From positions 273,501 to 337,500 of the forward strand of contig JAWQEG010000526.1 of assembly GCA_033782935.1 (NCBI GenBank): 64,000 bases of DNA, in the 5' to 3' direction. Source of the stretch: Petrolisthes cinctipes (Eukaryota > Arthropoda > Malacostraca > Decapoda > Porcellanidae). The position numbers and the translations under genes are program-made. The notes beneath the pieces were generated by a model, which ran no database searches, was not told the DNA's origin, and worked only from the letters and a program-made list of their open reading frames with translations. This document shows, in pieces, positions 1 to 9,916 of the stretch (positions within the stretch are counted from its first letter, which is position 1; every line of letters starts with the position of its first letter).

Positions 1-203
1 GGGTACTGAAGATGCATGCACATATCGACTTTTGTGCACCTAACAGATCGATTTTCAGTATGTTTTGAGCATGTATTTTGAAAATACTCTAACACGGAGT
101 AGGCATGTACAGATCGCTTCTGGGACCCCTAAATATCGAATTTTCGGGTGTTTTGGGACTGAATTTGAGATATCGACTTTTTGGCACCTAAAAGATCGAT
201 TTT

Positions 204-1195
204 TAGCATGTTTTTAGCCTATATTTTGAAAATATTCTAGCACTGTACAGATTGCTTCTGGGACCCCAAAATATTGAATTTTCGGGTGTTTTGAGCCTGA
301 ATTTGAGATATAAACGGGTACAGAAGATACATGCACATATTGACTTTGGGCACCAAAAATATCGATTTTCAGCATGTTTTGGGCCTGAATTTTGAAAATA
401 CTCTAACACGGAGTAGGCATGTACAGATCGATTCTGGGACCCCAAAATATCGAATTTTCGGGTGTTTAGGGCCAGAATTTGAGATATAAACGGGTACAGA
501 AGATGCATGCACATATCGACTTTTGGGCACCTAAAAGATCGATTTTCAGTATGTTTTTGGCCTGTATTTTGAAAATACTCTAACACGGAGTAGGCATGTA
601 AAGATACCTTCTGGGACCTCTAAATATCGAATTTTCGGGTGTTTTGGGACTGAATTTGAGATACCGATTTTTTGGCACCTAAAATGTCGATTTTTAGCAT
701 GTTTTTAGCCTATATTTTGAAAATATTCTAGCACTGTGTAGGCATGTACAGATTGCTTATGGGACCCCAAAATATTGAATTTTCGGGTGTTTTGAGCCTG
801 AATTTGAGATATAAACGGGTACAGAAGATACATGCACATATTGACTTTGGGCATCTAAAATATCGATTTTCAGCATGTTTTGGGACTGTATATTGAAAAT
901 ACTCTAACACTGAGTAGGCATGTACAGATTGCTTCTGGGACCCCAAAATATTGAATTTTCGGGTGTTTAGGGCCAGAATTTGAGATATAAACGGGTACAG
1001 AAGATGCATGCACTTATCGACTTTTGGGCACCTAAAAGATCGATTTTCAGTATGTTTTTGGCCTGTATTTTGAAAATACTCTAACACGGAGTAGGCATGT
1101 ACACATCGCTTCTGGGACTCCTAAATATCGAATTTTCGGGTGTTTTGGGACTGAATTTGAGATATCGACTTTTTGGCACCTAAAAGATCGATTTT
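204..1195 (+). repeat. 992-bp double-trimer superunit, copy 1
   Basis: Two trimers, 491 + 501 bp. The first carries a 10-bp deletion at its alpha/beta border (CTAGCACTGTACAG at about 238-251). The same pair recurs at 3938-4929 and 4930-5921. Confidence 0.8.
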
Positions 1196-1412
1196 TAGCA
1201 TGTTTTAAGCCTATATTTTGAAAATATTCTAGCACTGAGTAGGCATGTACAGATTGCTTCTGGGACCCCAAAATATTGACTTTTCGGGTGTTTTGAGCCT
1301 GAATTTGAGATATAAACGGGTACAGAAGATACATGCACATATTGACTTTGGGCATCTAAAATATCGATTTTCAGCATGTTTTGGGCATGTATTACAAAAA
1401 TACTCTAACACG

Positions 1413-1498
1413 GAGTAGGCATGTACAGATCGCTTCTGTGACCCCAAAATATCGAATATTCGGGTGTTTTGAATGTATTTTGAAAATACTCTAACACG
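1413..1498 (+). repeat. Half-monomer remnant, 86 bp
   Basis: The distance between GAGTAGGCATG at 1413 and the next at 1499 is only 86 bp. The sequence passes from first-half text (CGAATATTCGGGTGTTTTGA) straight into second-half text (ATGTATTTTGAAAATACTC). The join is at TGTTTTGA, a block shared by the two 88-bp halves, so one half-unit was deleted by recombination or slippage between the halves. Confidence 0.85.
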
Positions 1499-3937
1499 GA
1501 GTAGGCATGTACAGATCGCTTCTGGGACCCCTAAATATCGATTTTCGGGTGTTTTGGGACTGAATTTGAGATATTGACTTTTTGGCACCTAAAAGATCGA
1601 TTTTTAGCATGTTTTTAGCCTATATTTTGAAAATATTCTAGCACTGAGTAGGCATGTACAGATTGCTTCTGGGACCCCAAAATATTGAATTTTCGGGTGT
1701 TTTGAGCCTGAATTTGAGATATAAACGGGTACAGAAGATACATGCACATATTGACTTTGGGCACCAAAAATATCGATTTTAAGCATGTTTTGGGCCACAA
1801 TTTTGAAAATACTCTAACACGGAGTAGGCATGTACAGATCGCTTCTGGGACCCCAAAATATCGAACTTTCGGGTGTTTAGGGCCAGAATTTGAGATATAA
1901 ACGGGTACAGAAGATGCATGCACATATCGACTTTTGGGCACCTAAAAGATCGATTTTCAGTATGTTTTTGGCCTGTATTTTGAAAATACTCTAACACGGA
2001 GTAGGCATGTACAGATACCTTCTGGGACCTCTAAATATCGAATTTTCGGGTGTTTTGGGACTGAATTTGAGATATCGATTTTTTGGCACCTAAAATGTCG
2101 ATTTTTAGCATGTTTTTAGCCTATATTTTGAAAATATTCTAGCACTGTGTAGGCATGTACAGATTGCTTCTGGGACCCCAAAATATTGAATTTTCGGGTG
2201 TTTTGAGCCTGAATTTGAGATATAAACGGGTACTGAAGATGCATGCACATATCGACTTTTGTGCACCTAAAAGATCGATTTTCAGTATGTTTTGAGCATG
2301 TATTTTGAAAATACTCTAACACGGAGTAGGCATGTACAGATCGCTTCTGGGACCCCTAAATATCGAATTTTCGGGTGTTTTGGGACTGAATTTGAGATAT
2401 CGATTTTTTGGCACCTAAAAGATCGATTTTTAGCATGTTTTTAGCCTATATTTTGAAAATATTCTAGCACTGAGTAGGCATGTACAGATTGCTTCTGGGA
2501 CCCCAAAATATTGAATTTTCGGGTGTTTTGAGCCTGAATTTGAGATAAAAACGGGTACAGAAGATACATGCACATATTGACTTTGGGCACCAAAAATATC
2601 GATTTTCAGCATGTTTTGGGCCTGTATTTTGAAAATACTCTAACACTGAGTAGGCATGTACAGATTGCTTCTGGGACCCCAAAATATTGAATTTTCGGGT
2701 GTTTTGAGCCTGAATTTGAGATATAAACGGGTACTGAAGATGCATGCACATATCGACTTTTGTGCACCTAAAAGATCGATTTTCAGTATGTTTTTGGCCT
2801 GTATTTTGAAAATACTCTAACACGGAGTAGGCATGTACAGATCGCTTCTGGGACCCCTAAATATCAAATTTTCGGGTGTTTTGGGACTGAATTTGAGATA
2901 TCGACTTTTTGGCACCTAAAAGATCGATTTTTAGCATGTTTTTAGCCTATATTTTGAAAATATTCTAGCACTGAGTAGGCATGTACAGATTGCTTCTGGG
3001 ACCCCAAAATATTGAATTTTCGGGTGTTTTGAGCCTGAATTTGAGATAAAAACGGGTACAGAAGATACATGCACATATTGACTTTGGGCACCAAAAATAT
3101 CGATTTTCAGCATGTTTTGGGCCTGAATTTTGAAAATACTCTAACACAGAGTAGGCATGTACAGATTGCTTCTGGGACCCCAAAATATCGAATTTTCGGG
3201 TGTTTAGGGCCAGAATTTGAGATATAAACGTGTACAGAAGATGCATGCACATATCGACTTTTGGGCACCTAAAAGATCGATTTTCAGTATGTTTTTGGCC
3301 TGTATTTTGAAAATACTCTAACACGGAGTAGGCATGTACAGATACCTTCTGGGACCTCTAAATATCGAATTTTCGGGTGTTTTGGGACTGAATTTGAGAT
3401 ATCGATTTTTTGGCACCTAAAATGTCGATTTTTAGCATGTTTTTAGCCTATATTTTGAAAATATTCTAGCACTGTGTAGGCATGTACAGATTGCTTCTGG
3501 GACCCCAAAATATTTAATTTTCGGGTGTTTTGAGCCTGAATTTGAGATATAAACGGGTACAGAAGATACATACATGCACATATTGACTTTGGGCATCTAA
3601 AATATCGATTTTCAGCATGTTTTGGGCCTGTATTTTGAAAATACTCTAACACTGAGTAGGCATGTACAGGTTGCTTCTGGGACCTCAAAATATTGAATTT
3701 TTGGGTGTTTTGAGCCTGAATTTGAGATATAAACGGGTACAGAAGATGCATGCACATATCGACTTTTGTGCACCTAAAAGATCGATTTTCAGTATGTTTT
3801 GAGCATGTATTTTGAAAATACTCTAACACGGAGTAGGCATGTACAGATCGCTTCTGGGACCCCTAAATATCGAATTTTCGGGTGTTTTGGGACTGAATTT
3901 GAGATATCGACTTTTTGGCACCTAAAAGATCGATTTT

Positions 3938-4929
3938 TAGCATGTTTTTAGCCTATATTTTGAAAATATTCTAGCACTGTACAGATTGCTTCTGGGACCC
4001 CAAAATATTGAATTTTCGGGTGTTTTGAGCCTGAATTTGAGATATAAACGGGTACAGAAGATACATGCACATATTGACTTTGGGCACCAAAAATATCGAT
4101 TTTCAGCATGTTTTGGGCCTGAATTTTGAAAATACTCTAACACGGAGTAGGCATGTACAGATCGCTTCTGGGACCCCAAAATATCGAATTTTCGGGTGTT
4201 TAGGGCCAGAATTTGAGATATAAACGGGTACAGAAGATGCATGCACATATCGACTTTTGGGCACCTAAAAGATCGATTTTCAGTATGTTTTTGGCCTGTA
4301 TTTTGAAAATACTCTAACACGGAGTAGGCATGTACAGATACCTTCTGGGACCTCTAAATATCGAATTTTCGGGTGTTTTGGGACTGAATTTGAGATACCG
4401 ATTTTTTGGCACCTAAAATGTCGATTTTTAGCATGTTTTTAGCCTATATTTTGAAAATATTCTAGCACTGTGTAGGCATGTACAGATTGCTTCTGGGACC
4501 CCAAAATATTGAATTTTCGGGTGTTTTGAGCCTGAATTTGAGATATAAACGGGTACAGAAGATACATGCACATATTGACTTTGGGCATCTAAAATATCGA
4601 TTTTCAGCATGTTTTGGGCCTGTATTTTGAAAATACTCTAACACTGAGTAGGCATGTACAGATTGCTTCTGGGACCCCAAAATATTGAATTTTCGGGTGT
4701 TTTGAGCCTGAATTTGAGATATAAACGAGTACTGAAGATGCATGCACATATCGACTTTTGTGCACCTAAATGATCGATTTTCAGTATGTTTTTGGCCTGT
4801 ATTTTGAAAATACTCTAACACGGAGTAGGCATGTACAGATCGCTTCTGGGACCCCTAAATATCGAATTTTCGGGTGTTTTGGGACTGAATTTGAGATATC
4901 GACTTTTTGGCACCTAAAAGATCGATTTT
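3938..4929 (+). repeat. 992-bp double-trimer superunit, copy 2
   Basis: 491 + 501 bp, with the same 10-bp deletion at about 3974-3984. It is adjacent to copy 3 at an offset of 992 bp and nearly identical to it. Confidence 0.82.
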
Positions 4930-5921
4930 TAGCATGTTTTTAGCCTATATTTTGAAAATATTCTAGCACTGTACAGATTGCTTCTGGGACCCCAAAATAT
5001 TGAATTTTCGGGTGTTTTGAGCCTGAATTTGAGATTTAAACGGGTACAGAAGATACATGCACATATTGACTTTGGGCACCAAAAATATCGATTTTCAGCA
5101 TGTTTTGGGCCTGAATTTTGAAAATACTCTAACACGGAGTAGGCATGTACAGATCGCTTCTGGGACCCCAAAATATCGAATTTTCGGGTGTTTAGGGCCA
5201 GAATTTGAGATATAAACGGGTACAGAAGATGCATGCACATATCGACTTTTGGGCACCTAAAAGATCGATTTTCAGTATGTTTTTGACCTGTATTTTGAAA
5301 ATACTCTAACACGGAGTAGGCATGTACAGATACCTTCTGGGACCTCTAAATATCGAATTTTCGGGTGTTTTGGGACTGAATTTGAGATACCGATTTTTTG
5401 GCACCTAAAATGTCGATTTTTAGCATGTTTTTAGCCTATATTTTGAAAATATTCTAGCACTGTGTAGGCATGTACAGATTGCTTCTGGGACCCCAAAATA
5501 TTGAATTTTCGGGTGTTTTGAGCCTGAATTTGAGATATAAACGGGTACAGAAGATACATGCAAATATTGACTTTGGGCATCTAAAATATCGATTTTCAGC
5601 ATGTTTTGGGCCTGTATTTTGAAAATACTCTAACACTGAGTAGGCATGTACAGATTGCTTCTGGGACCCCAAAATATTGAATTTTCGGGTGTTTTGAGCC
5701 TGAATTTGAGATATAAACGGGTACTGAAGATGCATGCACATATCGACTTTTGTGCACCTAAAAGATCGATTTTCAGTATGTTTTGAGCATGTATTTTGAA
5801 AATACTCTAACACGGAGTAGGCATGTACAGATCGCTTCTGGGACCCCTAAATATCGAATTTTCGGGTGTTTTGGGACTGAATTTGAGATATCGACTTTTT
5901 GGCACCTAAAAGATCGATTTT
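4930..5921 (+). repeat. 992-bp double-trimer superunit, copy 3
   Basis: 491 + 501 bp with the 10-bp deletion at about 4966-4976. It follows copy 2 directly, so copies 2 and 3 are a tandem duplication of six monomers. Confidence 0.82.
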
Positions 5922-7308
5922 TAGCATGTTTTTAGCCTATATTTTGAAAATATTCTAGCACTGAGTACAGATTGCTTCTGGGACCCCAAAATATTGAATT
6001 TTCGGGTGTTTTGAGCCTGAATTTGAGATATAAACGGGTACAGAAGATAATGCACATATTGACTGTGGGCACCAAAAATATCGATTTTCAGCATGTTTTG
6101 GGCCTGAATTTTGAAAATACTCTAACACGGAGTAGGCATGTACAGATCGCTTCTGGGACCCCAAAATATCGAATTTTCGGGTGTTTAGGGCCAGAATTTG
6201 AGATATAAACGGGTACAGAAGATGCATGCACATATCGACTTTTGGGCACCTAAAAGATCGATTTTCAGTATGTTTTTGGCCTGTATTTTGAAAATACTCT
6301 AACACGGAGTAGGCATGTACAGATACCTTCTGGGACCTCTAAATATCGAATTTTCGGGTGTTTTGGGACTGAATTTGAGATATCGATTTTTTGGCACCTA
6401 AAATGTCGATTTTTAGCATGTTTTTAGCCTATATTTTGAAAATATTCTAGCACTGTGTAGGCATGTACAGATTGCTTCTTGGACCCCAAAATATTGAATT
6501 TTCGGGTGTTTTGAGCCTGAATTTGAGATATAAACGGGTACAGAAGATACATGCACATATTGACTTTGGGCACCAAAAATATCGATTTTCAGCATGTTTT
6601 GGGCCTGAATTTTGAAAATACTCTAACACGGAGTAAGCATGTACAGATCGCTTCTGGGACCCCAAAATATCGAATTTTCGGGTGTTTAGGGCCAGAATTT
6701 GAGATATAAACGGGTACAGAAGATAAATGCACATATCGACTTTTGGTCACCTAAAAGATCGATTTTCAGTATGTTTTGGGCCTGTATTTTGAAAATACTC
6801 TAACACGGAGTAGGCATGTACAGATACCTTCTGGGACCTCTAAATATCGAATTTTCGGGTGTTTTGGGACTGAATTTGAGATATCGATTTTTTGGCACCT
6901 AAAATGTCGATTTTTAGCATGTTTTTAGCCTATATTTTGAAAATATTCTAGCACTGTGTAGGCATGTACAGATTGCTTCTGGGACCCCAAAATATTGAAT
7001 TTTCGGGTGTTTTGAGCCTGAATTTGAGATATAAACGGGTACAGAAGATACATGCACATATTGACTTTGGACATCTAAAATATCGATTTTCAGCATGTTT
7101 TGGGCCTGTATTTTGAAAATACTCTAACACTGAGTAGGCATGTACAGATTGCTTCTGGGACCCCAAAATATTGAATTTTCGGGTGTTTTGAGCCTGAATT
7201 TGAGATATAAACGGGTACTGAAGATGCATGCACATATCGACTTTTGTGCACCTAAAAGATCGATTTTCAGTATGTTTTGAGCATGTATTTTGAAAATACT
7301 CTAACACG

Positions 7309-7809
7309 GAGTAGGCATGTACAGATCGCTTCTGGGACCCCTAAATATCGAATTTTCGGGTGTTTTGGGACTGAATTTGAGATATCGACTTTTTGGCACC
7401 TAAAAGATCGATTTTTAGCATGTTTTTAGCCTATATTTTGAAAATATTCTAGCACTGAGTAGGCATGTACAGATTGCTTCTGGGACCCCAAAATATTGAA
7501 TTTTCGGGTGTTTTGAGCCTGAATTTGAGATATAAACGGGTACAGAAGATACATGCACATATTGACTTTGGGCACCAAAAATATCGATTTTCAGCATGTT
7601 TTGGGCCTGAATTTTGAAAATACTCTAACACGGAGTAGGCATGTACAGATCGCTTCTGGGACCCCAAAATATCGAATTTTCGGGTGTTTAGGGCCAGAAT
7701 TTGAGATATAAACGGGTACAGAAGATGCATGCACATATCGACTTTTGGGCACCGAAAAGATCGATTTTCAGTATGTTTTTGGCCTGTATTTTGAAAATAC
7801 TCTAACACG
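7309..7809 (+). repeat. Trimer subtype 2: alpha, beta-prime, gamma-prime (501 bp)
   Basis: Alpha 7309-7456, beta-prime 7457-7632, gamma-prime 7633-7809. Gamma-prime is recognised by GGGTGTTTAGGGCCAGAA in place of GGGTGTTTTGAGCCTGAA and by GTATGTTTTTGGCCTG. This subtype alternates irregularly with the alpha-beta-gamma subtype through domain I, so two families of 501-bp unit coexist in the array. Confidence 0.88.
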
Positions 7810-8122
7810 GAGTAGGCATGTACAGATACCTTCTGGGACCTCTAAATATCGAATTTTCGGGTGTTTTGGGACTGAATTTGAGATATCGACTTTTTGGCAC
7901 CTAAAAGATCGATTTTTAGCATGTTTTTAGCCTATATTTTGAAAATATTCTAGCACTGTACAGATTGCTTCTGGGACCCCAAAATATTGAATTTTCGGGT
8001 GTTTTGAGCCTGAATTTGAGATATAAACGGGTACAGAAGATAATGCACATATTGACTGTGGGCACCAAAAATATCGATTTTCAGCATGTTTTGGGCCTGA
8101 ATTTTGAAAATACTCTAACACG

Positions 8123-8476
8123 GAGTAGGCATGTACAGATCGCTTCTGGGACCCCAAAATATCGAATTTTCGGGTGTTTAGGGCCAGAATTTGAGATATA
8201 AACGGGTACAGAAGATGCATGCACATATCGACTTTTGGGCACCGAAAAGATCGATTTTCAGTATGTTTTTGGCCTGTATTTTGAAAATACTCTAACACGG
8301 AGTAGGCATGTACAGATCGCTTCTGGGACCCCAAAATATCGAATTTTCGGGTGTTTAGGGCCAGAATTTGAGATATAAACGGGTACAGAAGATGCATGCA
8401 CATATCGAATTTTGGGCACCTAAGAGATCGATTTTCAGTATGTTTTTGGCCTGTATTTTGAAAATACTCTAACACC
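8123..8476 (+). repeat. Tandem pair of gamma-prime monomers (2 x 177 bp)
   Basis: Monomers 8123-8299 and 8300-8476 both carry GGGTGTTTAGGGCCAGAA and follow each other directly. Elsewhere gamma-prime is followed by alpha. This single-monomer duplication makes a four-monomer unit (markers at 7917 and 8584, 667 bp apart). Confidence 0.85.
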
Positions 8477-8977
8477 GAGTAGGCATGTACAGATACCTTT
8501 TGGGACCTCTAAATATCGAATTTTCGGGTGTTTTGGGACTGAATTTGATATATCGATTTTTTGGCACCTAAAATGTCGATTTTTAGCATGTTTTTAGCCT
8601 ATATTTTGAAAATATTCTAGCACTGTGTAGGCATGTACAGATTGCTTCTGGGACCCCAAAATATTGAATTTTCGGGTGTTTTGAGCCTGAATTTGAGATA
8701 TAAACGGGTACAGAAGATACATGCACATATTGACTTTGGGCATCTAAAATATCGATTTTCAGCATGTTTTGGGCCTGTATTTTGAAAATACTCTAACACT
8801 GAGTAGGCATGTACAGATTGCTTCTAGGACCTCAAAATATTGAATTTTCGGGTGTTTTGAGCCTGAATTTGAGATATAAACGGGTACTGAAGATGCATGC
8901 ACATATCGACTTTTGTGCACCTAAAAGATCGATTTTCAGTATGTTTTGAGCATGTATTTTGAAAATACTCTAACACG

Positions 8978-9125
8978 GAGTAGGCATGTACAGATCGCTT
9001 CTGGGACCCCTAAATATCGAATTTTCGGGTGTTTTGGGACTGAATTTGAGATATCGACTTTTTGGCACCTAAAAGATCGATTTTTAGCATGTTTTTAGCC
9101 TATATTTTGAAAATATTCTAGCACT
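8978..9125 (+). repeat. Alpha monomer, 148 bp (representative)
   Basis: First monomer of a clean 501-bp trimer. It carries GGGACCCCTAAATATCG, GTTTTGGGACTG and TTTTTAGCATGTTTTTAGCC. It lacks 29 bp that gamma monomers have between GAGATAT and CGACTTTT; both deletion ends carry ATAT, so a single slippage or microhomology-mediated deletion accounts for it. The missing part spans the end of the first 88-bp half and the start of the second. Confidence 0.92.
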
Positions 9126-9301
9126 GAGTAGGCATGTACAGATTGCTTCTGGGACCCCAAAATATTGAATTTTCGGGTGTTTTGAGCCTGAATTTGAGAT
9201 ATAAACGGGTACAGAAGATACATGCACATATTGACTTTGGGCATCTAAAATATCGATTTTCAGCATGTTTTGGGCCTGTATTTTGAAAATACTCTAACAC
9301 T
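9126..9301 (+). repeat. Beta monomer, 176 bp (representative)
   Basis: Second monomer of the trimer. Markers are GATTGCTTC, CCCCAAAATATTGAATTTT, AGAAGATACATGCACATATT and GGGCATCTAAAATATCG. Several positions that are CG in domain II monomers are TG here (GATCGC to GATTGC, ATATCG to ATATTG, CATATCGAC to CATATTGAC). A subtype (beta-prime, for example 7457-7632) has GGGCACCAAAAATATCG and ends CTGAATTTTGAAAATA. Confidence 0.92.
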
Positions 9302-9478
9302 GAGTAGGCATGTACAGATTGCTTCTGGGACCCCAAAATATTGAATTTTCGGGTGTTTTGAGCCTGAATTTGAGATATAAACGGGTACTGAAGATGCATG
9401 CACATATCGACTTTTGTGCACCTAAAAGATCGATTTTCAGTATGTTTTGAGCATGTATTTTGAAAATACTCTAACACG
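9302..9478 (+). repeat. Gamma monomer, 177 bp (representative)
   Basis: Third monomer of the trimer. Markers are GGGTACTGAAGATGCATG, CGACTTTTGTGCACC (one extra T relative to beta), TTTTCAGTATGTTTTGAGCA and CTCTAACACGGAG. It is followed by the next alpha. In the first 88 bp it resembles beta closely; it diverges in the second half, where it resembles the ancestral form of alpha. Confidence 0.92.
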
Positions 9479-9586
9479 GAGTAGGCATGTCCAGATCGCT
9501 TCTGGGACCCCTAAATATCGAATTTTCGGGTGTTTTGGGACTGAATATGAGATATGGACTTTTTGGCACCTAAAAGATAGATTTTT

Positions 9587-9910
9587 AGTATGTTTTTAGC
9601 CTATATTTTGAAAATATTCTAGAACTGAGTAGGCATGTACAGATTGCTTCTGGGACCCCAAAATATTGAATTTTACGGTGTTTTGAGCCTGAATTTGAGA
9701 TATAAACGGGTACAGAAGATACATGCACATATTGACTTTGGGCACCAAAAATATCGATTTTCAGCATGTTTTGGGCCTGAATTTTGAAAATAATCTAACA
9801 CGGAGTAGGCATGTACAGATACCTTCTGGGACCTCTAAATATCGAATTTTCGGGTGTTTTGGGACTGAATTTGAGATATCGATTTTTTGGCACCTAAAAT
9901 GTCGATTTTT
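9587..9910 (+). repeat. 324-bp dimer unit (representative)
   Basis: Between successive alpha markers there are only alpha-type and beta-type monomers; gamma is missing. The beta-derived monomer of these dimers ends GAAAATAATCTAACACGG, a beta body joined to a gamma-type end with AATAATC instead of AATACTC. The same junction variant is seen in most 324-bp units (near 10.11, 11.12, 13.77, 16.10, 22.40, 29.39, 30.70, 31.03, 32.86, 35.19, 35.51 and 39.67 kb). Confidence 0.82.
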
Positions 9911-9916
9911 AGCATG

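Larger units (their letters stand above)
1..9916 (+). repeat. Domain I, left block: irregular 501/491-bp units
   Basis: Marker spacing runs 491, 501, 409, 501, 325, 501, 501, 505, 491, 501, 491, 501, 492, 501, 501, 501, 667, 501, 501 and 324 from position 204 to 9910. Departures have visible causes: a lost half-monomer near 1.45 kb (409), a 4-bp ACAT duplication near 3.57 kb (505), 8-10 bp deletions at the alpha/beta border (491, 492) and one extra gamma-prime monomer at 8.1-8.5 kb (667). Confidence 0.88.

Noticed and set aside
7633..7809. Plant-type telomere motif TTTAGGG in gamma-prime monomers
   Set aside because: It is a single copy per monomer, created by a small change of TTTTGAG to TTTAGGG. 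There is no tandem TTTAGGG tract.
8978..9478. Recurring 119-codon and 60-codon minus-strand frames as a protein family
   Set aside because: They recur because the 501-bp unit is divisible by three. Variants between copies are the same DNA changes seen on non-coding positions, and indels break the frames freely.
9302..9478. RY-type element (TGCATGCA palindrome) as a promoter motif
   Set aside because: It is part of the monomer consensus repeated in many copies, and no transcription unit is associated with it.
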